In this document: one piece after another, positions 47,759 to 54,727 of the stretch | Layout of the letters: each line of letters opens with the position of its first letter | Position numbering within the stretch: the stretch's first letter is position 1 | Translations under genes and position numbers: made by a program | Origin: Enterobacter cancerogenus | GTDB taxonomy: Bacteria > Pseudomonadota > Gammaproteobacteria > Enterobacterales > Enterobacteriaceae | Length of the DNA stretch: 64,000 nucleotides | Assembly: GCA_000773965.1 (NCBI GenBank) | Contig: JRUP01000014.1 | Coordinates: 428,012-492,011 of the forward strand | Direction of reading: 5' to 3' | The notes under the pieces: model-generated | Seen by the model: only the letters and a program-made list of their open reading frames with translations | The model's database searches: none | What the model was told of the DNA's origin: nothing

Positions 47759-48643
47759 TCAAAGCTGGTGCGCGTTTTGGCGCCATGCGGAAGGGGTGAC
47801 ACCATGCAACTGGCGGAAACGGTTACTGAAGTGACTGGAAGAGTGGAAACCGCAACGCAGCGCGATCTCGGTTAACGGCAGTGCACTGAACTTCAACAGT
47901 TGCAGTGCGGTATCCATACGTCGACGCATCACGAACTGATGTGGCGCTTCGCCCACGCTGCTGCGGAACATGCGAGCAAAGTGATACTCACTCAATGAAG
48001 CTTCCGCAGCTAATTGCGCCAGCGTCAACGGCTGATCCAACTGTGCATCAATAAAAGCCAACACGCGCCGCAATACCGCGGGGGCTAATCCGCCGCGCAC
48101 CTGTGGCGCCTGCCACTGCACTTCACTGTAGCGCTGCAACAGATGCGTCATTAACAACGTTGAGGCACTGCTCAGCATCAATTGATTGGCGGGTTGCTGC
48201 CAGTCAACGCTCAGCAGGAAATGGCGATAAAGTTGCGTGATGCGATCGTCGTCGGCAAAGATCTTTTCATGCAGGTTAAGTTGGGCGGGGCTGCGATCCC
48301 AAATCTGTTCGCCAAGATGACGCAAGTGCTCGTCAGTACAGTAGAGATGTACGAATGACAAATCGGCGCGTAAATCCCAGGTGGATTCAACACCACTCGG
48401 CATCAGGCAGAAGCGATCTGGACCACCGCCATTGCGCCAACCATGCTGAGTTTTATGCCAGGTGTCATAGCCATCCGCGGTATACAGGCTGAGCGTATGG
48501 TGATCGCTAAGATTAGTGACACGATCGCCACTATTAAACCAGGCCGCCAACTTGATGCCACCCGAAAGCTGCACGCTATCGCGCAATTGCGCTTTATGGC
48601 GCTGCAGCATGTCGAAGGTTTGATAATCGGGCATCAAAGGCAT
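47759..48643 (-). CDS. AraC-family transcriptional regulator
   Basis: A 294-residue AraC/XylS regulator. The N-terminal domain is about 185 residues. The C-terminal double helix-turn-helix carries LAQLAAEASLSEYHFARMFRSSVG and LTEIALRCGFHSSSHFSNRFRQLHGVTPSAWR. The effector is unknown. It is divergent from an EamA exporter with 173 bp between, the same arrangement as at 8-10 kb but with an unrelated sensor domain. Confidence 0.87.
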   Translation of the reverse strand: MPLMPDYQTFDMLQRHKAQLRDSVQLSGGIKLAAWFNSGDRVTNLSDHHTLSLYTADGYDTWHKTQHGWRNGGGPDRFCLMPSGVESTWDLRADLSFVHLYCTDEHLRHLGEQIWDRSPAQLNLHEKIFADDDRITQLYRHFLLSVDWQQPANQLMLSSASTLLMTHLLQRYSEVQWQAPQVRGGLAPAVLRRVLAFIDAQLDQPLTLAQLAAEASLSEYHFARMFRSSVGEAPHQFVMRRRMDTALQLLKFSALPLTEIALRCGFHSSSHFSNRFRQLHGVTPSAWRQNAHQL

Positions 48644-48816
48644 CCACTCACAGGTTAATAACGCACAGTTTACGGATCTCCACGGCCAGAAAACAGGCCA
48701 ACGCAGGACATCCGTGTAAAAAGCGCAAGATTTTGCAATTCGCGCGCAACCGCGTGCAAGCAGATGGCCATCATGATCGTCACACTTCAGGCAATGATTT
48801 TGCTGGAGAGAATGCG

Positions 48817-49716
48817 ATGAACATTATGTTGTACCTTGCGGTGGTATTGATTTGGGGCACGACCTGGATAGCGATATTCCTGCAACAAGAAGCGGCTAAC
48901 ACACCGGTTCTGGTGGCGGTATTCTGGCGCTTTTTGCTGGCCTCGGTGTTGATGTTGGTGATCCTGAAGCTGATTAAACGCCTGCGCCCACTGGATAAGC
49001 AGGATCACCTTTTCTGCTTACTGCAAGGCTGTTGCGTATTTGGCTTCAACTTCGTTTGTTTCTATCATGCGGCAGCGTGGATCAGCAGTGGCCTGGAATC
49101 GGTCATCTTCTCCATGGCCGTGCTGTATAACGCGCTCAACAGCTGGATCTTTTTCCGTCAGCGCCCACCGTTTCGCCTGTTGCCCGCGGCCGTGCTCGGT
49201 TTGGGGGGAATTGTTGCCTTGTTCTGGAATGACATTCAGGCAGCACACCCAGCTCCGCAACTGCTGTGGGGCGTTGGGCTGAGCGCGTTGGGCACGCTTG
49301 GATTCTCTTTGGGTAACATGATTTCGACTCGCCATCAGCGCCGTCAACGTGATGTGCTGACCACCAACAGCTATGCCATGTTATATGGTGCAATCGTTAT
49401 GGCAATCATCGCGCTACTGAATGGCGATTCATTAGCGCCTGCGCTGAATTTGCAGTGGCTTGGTTCGATGAGTTATCTGGCCATTTTTGGCTCTGTGCTG
49501 GGATTTGGCGCTTATTTCACACTTGTCGGTCGTATCGGAGCCAGCCAGGCCGCCTACTGCACACTGCTTTTCCCATTGGTGGCACTGACGTTGTCGACCA
49601 TTTATGAGGGATATCAGTGGCACAGCAATGCCATCGTGGGTCTGTCGATGATTCTGATGGGGAATATGGTGATGTTTGTGCGCTGGCCCACGGCACGCAA
49701 ATTACGCCTGGCATGA
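48817..49716 (+). CDS. EamA/DMT-superfamily transporter
   Basis: Ten-helix transporter of 299 residues with two EamA repeats (LYLAVVLIWGTTWIAIFLQQ; FGSVLGFGAYFTLVGRIGASQAAY). The ATG at 48817 follows GGAGAG; the frame extends 28 codons further upstream without support. Members often export amino acids or metabolites. Probably controlled by the divergent AraC regulator. Confidence 0.87.
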   Translation: MNIMLYLAVVLIWGTTWIAIFLQQEAANTPVLVAVFWRFLLASVLMLVILKLIKRLRPLDKQDHLFCLLQGCCVFGFNFVCFYHAAAWISSGLESVIFSMAVLYNALNSWIFFRQRPPFRLLPAAVLGLGGIVALFWNDIQAAHPAPQLLWGVGLSALGTLGFSLGNMISTRHQRRQRDVLTTNSYAMLYGAIVMAIIALLNGDSLAPALNLQWLGSMSYLAIFGSVLGFGAYFTLVGRIGASQAAYCTLLFPLVALTLSTIYEGYQWHSNAIVGLSMILMGNMVMFVRWPTARKLRLA

Positions 49717-49723
49717 ATAGCGA

Positions 49724-49748
49724 GAGCGGGCATTGCGCCCGCTCTTTG
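49724..49748 (+). terminator. Terminator between EamA gene and YmgB-like gene
   Basis: Stem GAGCGGGC / GCCCGCTC with a five-base loop and a short TTT tail, eight bases after the EamA stop and six before the convergent small gene. Confidence 0.65.
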
Positions 49749-49753
49749 GTCCT

Positions 49754-49993
49754 CTAGCGCCAGCCCTGAACGCCGATATTGAGCTGGTGAGGTTTATTGA
49801 TGGCTTTTCTGGCAATCCAGTAAAGCAGAACGCGTTCATCATCTCTGTCGCGATCGGCCATAGCCAGTAATTTCAGCGACAGCGTGGATTTATTCACAGG
49901 CTGATGCTCATCGCTTAACTCGATCACCGCCTGACCGATGATGCAGCAAACTTCATCCTCGCTTGACGCGGATTCATATGCTCGGTCTGTCAT
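49754..49993 (-). CDS. YmgB/AriR-family small regulatory protein
   Basis: A 79-residue acidic helical protein. EVCCIIGQAVIELSDEHQPV followed by NKSTLSLKLLAM resembles the VLGQAVTNL...VNNKNIILSLI region of E. coli AriR/YmgB and its relatives YcgZ and YmgA. These are small connectors acting on the Rcs phosphorelay, biofilm and acid resistance. The GGAGGAAAT site before the ATG at 49993 supports translation. Family assignment is by eye. Confidence 0.65.
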   Translation of the reverse strand: MTDRAYESASSEDEVCCIIGQAVIELSDEHQPVNKSTLSLKLLAMADRDRDDERVLLYWIARKAINKPHQLNIGVQGWR

Positions 49994-50259
49994 ATTTCCT
50001 CCTATTGAGTGAATCTTAAGCCTGGCAAAAAACTGTCATCTTGCAGTGAAATCGGTACGCTTATAATACCTGGTTACACATGCTTACCCATGGCAACCGC
50101 TACGCTTAAATTGACACCACTGTGACCCAATGCCATTCATACCCGTATTACTGCATTTCATTCCTTCATCCTGTCTCTTGATGCCCTGCTTCGCCCCACG
50201 CGCGCGTAAGCTGCCTATTATCGCTGCAGATTCCGCATTCCCTGAGGGGAGAGATAAAA
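49994..50259. other. yhjX upstream region
   Basis: A 266-bp divergent spacer between the YmgB-like gene and yhjX. It contains the YpdB-type direct repeat at 50131-50161 and a GAGGGGAGAG ribosome site just before yhjX. The open frames that start inside it are fortuitous. Confidence 0.6.
50131..50161 (+). promoter_or_regulatory. YpdB-type direct repeat before yhjX
   Basis: TGCCATTCAT and TGCATTTCAT are separated by exactly 11 bases. The E. coli YpdB site before yhjX is a direct repeat of GGCATTTCAT with an 11-base spacer. The halves match at 7 and 9 of 10 positions. It lies 98-129 bp upstream of the yhjX start. Confidence 0.75.
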
Positions 50260-51477
50260 ATGAAAACAGAACTATCCGCGCAGTTGCAGCGCACCCGCAT
50301 GCTTACCCTTATCGGCACCATCATCACTCAGTTTGCACTGGGTTCGGTTTACACCTGGAGCCTGTTTAACGGCCAGTTGGCGCATAAGCTTGATGCGCCA
50401 ATCAGTCAGGTTGCCTTCTCGTTTGGTTTACTCAGCCTGGGCCTGGCGATTGCATCGTCGCTGGCGGGAAAATTACAGGAGCGCTTTGGTGTGCGTAACG
50501 TCACCATCGGCGCCGGGATTTTAATGGCGATTGGCTTTTGGCTGACCGCTCATGCCGATAACCTGATGATGCTGTATCTCAGCGCCGGCATCCTGGTCGG
50601 TTTAGCGGATGGCGCAGGATACCTGATGACGCTGTCAAACTGCGTGAAGTGGTTCCCGGAGCGCAAAGGATTAATCTCCGCCTGCTCGATTGGCGCTTAC
50701 GGCTTAGGTAGCCTCGGCTTCAAATTTATCTGTGGCGCGTTGCTCAGCACTTACGGTCTGGAGAACACCTTTATGATTTGGGGTGTGCTGGCGATGAGTA
50801 TGATCATTGTGGGTGCGCTGATGATGCGTGATGCCCCTATCCAGCAAAGCAGCGGTAACGCGAAAGTGCTGGAAAAAGATTACACGCTGGCGCAATCCGT
50901 GCGCTTGCCACAGTACTGGATGCTGGCATTGATGTTCCTCACTGCCTGCATGAGCGGACTGTATGTGATTGGCGTGGCGAAAGACATCGGCGAAGGGATG
51001 GTCCATTTGACCACGCAAACCGCTGCTAATGCCGTGACTGTCATCGCGATTGCTAACCTGAGTGGTCGTCTTATTCTCGGCGTACTCTCCGATAAAATGG
51101 CACGTATTCGCGTCATTTCACTGGCACAGATCGTTTCACTGGTGGGCATGAGCATTTTGTTGTTTACCCGGATGAATGAAACCACCTTCTTCCTGTCACT
51201 GGCCTGTGTTGCCTTTAGCTTTGGTGGCACCATCACCGTGTTCCCTTCCCTGGTCAGCGATTTCTTTGGTCTTAATAATCTGACGAAAAATTACGGGCTG
51301 ATTTACCTGGGATTCGGTATCGGCAGCGTGATGGGTTCACTGGTGGCTTCCGTGTTTGGTGGTTTTACCGTGACCTTCAGCTTGATCATGACACTGCTGG
51401 TGATTTCACTGGTGTTGTCGCTCAGCATCCGTCTGCCAAATCGTCAAAACGTCACTGAACCTTTGCTGCATAATTAA
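50260..51477 (+). CDS. yhjX: MFS transporter YhjX (oxalate/formate antiporter-like family)
   Basis: Twelve-helix porter of 405 residues, close to E. coli YhjX (TLIGTIITQFALGSVYTWSLFNG; LSNCVKWFPERKGLISA; GTITVFPSLVSDFFGLNN). In E. coli it is the only clear target of the YpdA/YpdB pyruvate-sensing system. The ypdAB genes lie 8.8 kb downstream here and the upstream YpdB-type site is retained. Proposed substrates are pyruvate or related organic anions; this is not settled. Confidence 0.93.
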   Translation: MKTELSAQLQRTRMLTLIGTIITQFALGSVYTWSLFNGQLAHKLDAPISQVAFSFGLLSLGLAIASSLAGKLQERFGVRNVTIGAGILMAIGFWLTAHADNLMMLYLSAGILVGLADGAGYLMTLSNCVKWFPERKGLISACSIGAYGLGSLGFKFICGALLSTYGLENTFMIWGVLAMSMIIVGALMMRDAPIQQSSGNAKVLEKDYTLAQSVRLPQYWMLALMFLTACMSGLYVIGVAKDIGEGMVHLTTQTAANAVTVIAIANLSGRLILGVLSDKMARIRVISLAQIVSLVGMSILLFTRMNETTFFLSLACVAFSFGGTITVFPSLVSDFFGLNNLTKNYGLIYLGFGIGSVMGSLVASVFGGFTVTFSLIMTLLVISLVLSLSIRLPNRQNVTEPLLHN

Positions 51478-51484
51478 TCTCAAC

Positions 51485-51517
51485 AGATGCCGCATCACTG
51501 TGCGGCATCTATTTTCT
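51485..51517 (+). terminator. Rho-independent terminator of yhjX
   Basis: Stem AGATGCCGCA / TGCGGCATCT with a short loop, then ATTTTCTCC, seven bases after the yhjX stop. The following 240 bp up to the small lipoprotein gene are AT-rich and hold a TTGACA at 51658 that may be its -35 element; no other gene is seen. Confidence 0.8.
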
Positions 51518-51761
51518 CCATCTTTTCTGCGTAATGTTTCAAGAGTTGAGAACGGCTGTTATTTAGGATTGCATTTCAGACTATTCGCGTTATTATTATC
51601 AGGCATTCGGTTTTATCTGATTGGTTTATTTCCCGCCTTGACGTTTTTAGCTTTAAATTGACATATCTGGTAATAGATCCAGAAATAACTCTACATTTAC
51701 TGCATCTTCACTCCACTTTTCCCCGGTAATCTGGCTCCATTGGAAAAGAGGAGGACTCTCC

Positions 51762-51911
51762 ATGAAAACACTTATTAAAGCTGCTTCGGTTGTTGCCATT
51801 ATGACGATGTTGAGTGGTTGTATCGTTCATGACGGATATGGTCGCGGACCGGGCTGGGGCCACGGTGGCGGCTGGCATCATGACCATGGTTATCATGGTC
51901 GCCATTGGTAA
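51762..51911 (+). CDS. Small His/Gly-rich lipoprotein
   Basis: A 49-residue lipoprotein. The signal peptide MKTLIKAASVVAIMTMLSG is followed by the lipobox Cys20, then a mature part of only 30 residues. The mature part is rich in His, Gly and Trp (seven His, for example GGGWHHDHGYHGRHW). A GAGGAG site precedes the ATG, and a strong terminator follows. The His cluster suggests divalent metal binding at the envelope, but no function is known. Too short for most gene callers. Confidence 0.72.
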   Translation: MKTLIKAASVVAIMTMLSGCIVHDGYGRGPGWGHGGGWHHDHGYHGRHW

Positions 51912-51950
51912 TTGGGCAAAGCACACACAGCACATAATAAAAAAACAAAA

Positions 51951-51978
51951 AGGGCGGGAATTTATCCCGCCCTTTCTT
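51951..51978. terminator. Bidirectional terminator between two lipoprotein genes
   Basis: Stem AGGGCGGGA / TCCCGCCCT with a five-base loop, a T-rich tail on the plus strand (TTCTTTT) and an even longer one on the minus strand (TTTTTGTTTTTTT). It ends both the small lipoprotein gene and the convergent one. Confidence 0.9.
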
Positions 51979-52260
51979 TTAGCGTTTTACCGCGTAATTA
52001 CATTGATACCAGGCTTTCTTTAATCCGGGCAGATGGCTGTCCTGTGCCGGCAGCGATTCCACTTTATCAAATCCACGCTGGTTACAATAATTCGCCAGAT
52101 CGACTTCCATCGCATCTTTATTCAACGTTTGCGGGTCATAACGATATTGCACGGTATTTGAGCTTTTATCTTCATCGACACGTTCAAATCCACCGGGTTT
52201 GCTGACACTACAACCGGCCAGCATAAAAAGCGCGAGCGCGCTAATAAGCATTTTTTTCAT
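51979..52260 (-). CDS. Uncharacterised lipoprotein
   Basis: A 93-residue predicted lipoprotein. The signal peptide is MKKMLISALALFMLAG with lipobox Cys17 (LAGC), then a polar domain with two Cys (ANYCNQRGF; WYQCNYAVKR) that could form a disulfide. I do not recognise the family. Ser at +2 favours outer-membrane sorting. It is monocistronic, bounded by the shared terminator. Confidence 0.75.
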   Translation of the reverse strand: MKKMLISALALFMLAGCSVSKPGGFERVDEDKSSNTVQYRYDPQTLNKDAMEVDLANYCNQRGFDKVESLPAQDSHLPGLKKAWYQCNYAVKR

Positions 52261-52417
52261 TAGGGTGTCCTCTTCCAGGCGAAGCAGTCTAAATGCCTAT
52301 GCCGCACGCATCTATAGGAAACTGGCGCGAAATAGTCATTTTGAAAAAGTTTTTACCAATCAAATCAATAAAACCAAACGGTTTTTCATATCACTTAACC
52401 GATGACATGATGTCTTT

Positions 52418-52508
52418 CAGACAGCACGAAGTCTGCACCACACCAGGTGACACGAGAAAAACAAACGGAAAGTGACCTTTATGCCCGCGCTGAGCGGGCT
52501 TTTTTTTT
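52418..52508 (+). ncRNA. Candidate small RNA with Rho-independent terminator
   Basis: A 17-base stem-loop GCCCGC/GCGGGC (52483-52499) followed by nine T points to a plus-strand transcript end, yet no plus-strand gene ends here. Upstream, a TTTTCA (52383) and CATGAT (52406) pair with a 17-bp spacer could start a transcript near 52418. That position begins a CAGAC/GTCTG hairpin. The middle is unstructured and A-rich, as in Hfq-binding sRNAs. I do not recognise it as a known sRNA. Confidence 0.4.
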
Positions 52509-52518
52509 ACGCGTAAAC

Positions 52519-53322
52519 CTATCCGGTAAGGCTGACCATCTTACGCAAAAGGTTGGCGGACTGTTTGGCAGGCAATGCGAGAATGCCGCTATAGAGATCA
52601 ATCGACATGGCGCACATGGCGCTGCGATCGACGGCAGTATCAGCAGGCATGTTGAGCTGCTGGAGCTTATCACCCCACTTGCCGTAAAGTTTTTCCACGA
52701 CGCTTTGCAAATCACGTTGCGCACCCTGTTGATCAACCGGTCGCTCTTCGCCAGTGCTGTTTTGCAACAGCAAATCTAACGCCTGGGCATCACGTTGGTA
52801 CAACTCCGGTGACAGCGCTTGTTGCAGATTGATGCCGCCATTCACCTGCGGGTACAGGAAGCGGAAGCAGCGTTGTGGCTCCGGCTGCTGCAGTGCCTGC
52901 ATCTCCTGCACTGACACACGCAAATAATTGAGCAGCGTCTCGTCATCTGCACGCGCCATACGCTGATTAACCAGATCCATCAGCCATCCACGTAACTCGC
53001 CCAGTGCCTGATCAGCAGGTACCCCTTCCATACGCTTGTGCAGCAACTCACGATTAAGCATTTGCCACAGCGCCGGTTCCTGTGTTTTGAGCTGACGATA
53101 GCCGGGTGCGAGGCTTAACTGGTTTGCCACCTCGGTTTCCAGCGCCTGTCGCTCCTGGCGTGGATGTAACCAACTGAACCACAGCATATTCGCCAATACG
53201 AGTGGCAGTAAAAACAGCCCCAGCCCCTGCCATAAGCGGAGTGCGGTGGTGCGAATCAGAACGATGATAATCACCGCCAGCAGCGCAAACGCCGCCAGCG
53301 TGATAGGTAAGAGGGAAAACAT
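52519..53322 (-). CDS. Conserved membrane protein of unknown function
   Basis: A 267-residue protein with two N-terminal transmembrane helices (residues about 5-25 and 32-52). A largely helical soluble domain follows, with CRFLYPQVNGGINLQQ and RSAMCAMSIDLYSGILALP as likely conserved blocks. I cannot name the family. It is the last gene of an iclR-usp-membrane protein run (gap of nine bases to usp), so it may act in the same stress or export response. Confidence 0.7.
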   Translation of the reverse strand: MFSLLPITLAAFALLAVIIIVLIRTTALRLWQGLGLFLLPLVLANMLWFSWLHPRQERQALETEVANQLSLAPGYRQLKTQEPALWQMLNRELLHKRMEGVPADQALGELRGWLMDLVNQRMARADDETLLNYLRVSVQEMQALQQPEPQRCFRFLYPQVNGGINLQQALSPELYQRDAQALDLLLQNSTGEERPVDQQGAQRDLQSVVEKLYGKWGDKLQQLNMPADTAVDRSAMCAMSIDLYSGILALPAKQSANLLRKMVSLTG

Positions 53323-53331
53323 GGAGCGTGA

Positions 53332-53784
53332 TTAATCCTTGCGAACGTCAATCAGAACCGGGCAGTTGGCGCGCTCAATCACAGCCGCACTCACCGAACC
53401 TTTAAGTAAGCGATTAAAAGGAGAAAGATGACGGCGACCGATGATGATCATGCTGGCCTTCAGTGCATTGGACTGCGCCACAATGGTTTCCGCTGCTTCC
53501 CCGGCCAGAATCAAACCTTTGGCAGCCACCCCGGCACGCAGTAGCGGAGCTAGCGCGTGACGCACCACCATTTCAGCGGTGTTTTGTTCATCTTTTGCCG
53601 CGACGAAATCATCTGGATCTTCGCCCGCATCGATTTCGATCGGCTGATTGCAAGATGAATAAGCGGGATCGACACAGCACAACACCGTGACCTGCGCCTG
53701 TTGCGCCAGCGCCTGTTCAATGGTTAACGCGATGACTTTTTCTGCCACCGGTGAATTATCAATGGCCATCAGCAAGGTTTTCAT
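53332..53784 (-). CDS. Universal stress protein (UspA family)
   Basis: Cytoplasmic UspA-fold protein of 150 residues. It starts MKTLLMAIDNSPVAEKVIALTIEQA, and the C-terminal nucleotide loop is IIIGRRHLSPFNRLLKGSVSAAVIERANCPVLI. The loop keeps the first Gly and the GS pair, but His stands where the ATP-binding type has the second Gly (G-2X-G). ATP binding is therefore uncertain. Seven bases after iclR, nine before the membrane protein gene. Confidence 0.88.
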   Translation of the reverse strand: MKTLLMAIDNSPVAEKVIALTIEQALAQQAQVTVLCCVDPAYSSCNQPIEIDAGEDPDDFVAAKDEQNTAEMVVRHALAPLLRAGVAAKGLILAGEAAETIVAQSNALKASMIIIGRRHLSPFNRLLKGSVSAAVIERANCPVLIDVRKD

Positions 53785-53791
53785 CAGTTGG

Positions 53792-54577
53792 TTATCCTTC
53801 CACAGCGGTCATTTTGCCAATTTCGCGAATCAGCGCCTCTTTGCATTTCATGATTTCATCACGATAACGCGCTTCCTGTTTATGAAAACGCGCCGTCGGC
53901 ACCAGCAGCGAAATGGAGAAGCGACCAAACAGCGTGTCGATCGCCACCGCCATGGTGGAAATTCCTTCGAGCGTTTCGCCACGATCAATGGCCAGACCGC
54001 TGTTACGCACCTCAGCAATCAGCTCCAGCAGTTGTGGCAAGGTTTTCACCGTCATTTCGGTCAACTCTTTATACGCTTCGCCGACCATCACGCGCACATC
54101 TTCATCACTTTCCAGTGCCAGCAGTGCACGACCGCCTGAAGTGCTGTAGAGCGGGAGATTCAAACCGATGCGTGGCACCACGCGCAATTCCCGGGATGCC
54201 ACCACATAGTGAACAATCGCTAACTGCGTGCCACTGGCGCGCGCCAGCGAAACGGTTTCGTTGATATCGGCTGAGAGTTGTTCCAGAAACGGACGGACGA
54301 TTTCGACCACATCACTGTGCACGCTGGAGATCAGCTTGAGCAGTGCCGGTCCCAGACGAAGCCCGCCCGCCCCGCTGCTGCGCACCAATTGTGCGCTATC
54401 CAGCGCGGCGATAATACGCTGCACCGTTGAACGTGGCAGATCGACCACCTGCGCAATTTCGCCCAAACTCATGCCGCCCGGATGTTCACCCAGCGCATTC
54501 AGAATTTTTGCCGCACGCGCGATGACCTGAATGCCACCCGCTTTTTCATCCTCACGGCTTGAGGGAAGTTCAACCAT
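53792..54577 (-). CDS. IclR-family transcriptional regulator
   Basis: A 261-residue regulator with an N-terminal winged helix (ARAAKILNALGEHPGGMSLGEIAQVVDLPRSTVQRIIAAL) and a C-terminal effector domain (LPLYSTSGGRALLAL; GIDRGET-like LAIDRGETLEGISTMAVAI). The ATG at 54577 follows AAGGAA; an extension of 34 codons upstream runs through the operators. It is divergent from an EmrAB-type efflux pair. Two identical-pattern palindromes lie in the spacer. The effector is probably a small aromatic or organic acid, by family analogy. Confidence 0.88.
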   Translation of the reverse strand: MVELPSSREDEKAGGIQVIARAAKILNALGEHPGGMSLGEIAQVVDLPRSTVQRIIAALDSAQLVRSSGAGGLRLGPALLKLISSVHSDVVEIVRPFLEQLSADINETVSLARASGTQLAIVHYVVASRELRVVPRIGLNLPLYSTSGGRALLALESDEDVRVMVGEAYKELTEMTVKTLPQLLELIAEVRNSGLAIDRGETLEGISTMAVAIDTLFGRFSISLLVPTARFHKQEARYRDEIMKCKEALIREIGKMTAVEG

Positions 54578-54634
54578 TGTGCGTTCCTTTTTGGCCTGCC
54601 CTACTTTAGCGCGAATGACCGCACTTTTACACCC

Positions 54635-54698
54635 TGTATCACATTGCAATACATCATACCGAGATGTAAGATGCGACATGTATCACATCGCAATACAC
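54635..54698. promoter_or_regulatory. Paired operators between iclR and efflux genes
   Basis: Two copies of the imperfect palindrome TGTATCACATYGCAATACA (54635-54653 and 54679-54697) are 44 bp apart, about four helical turns, in the 150-bp divergent spacer. One lies 58-76 bp from iclR, the other 31-49 bp from the MFS gene. This is a strong candidate for cooperative binding by the adjacent IclR protein. Confidence 0.75.
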
Positions 54699-54727
54699 TG
54701 CATCAATAATAAAACGAGACACCTGTT

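Noticed and set aside
50130-50369. Small plus-strand frame starting in the yhjX promoter
   Set aside because: It starts inside the YpdB-type repeat, lacks a ribosome site and runs into yhjX in another frame.
53792-54577. IclR-family gene as kdgR itself
   Set aside because: The spacer palindromes (TGTATCAC...) differ from the KdgR box, and the divergent genes are an efflux pair, not uronate catabolism genes.
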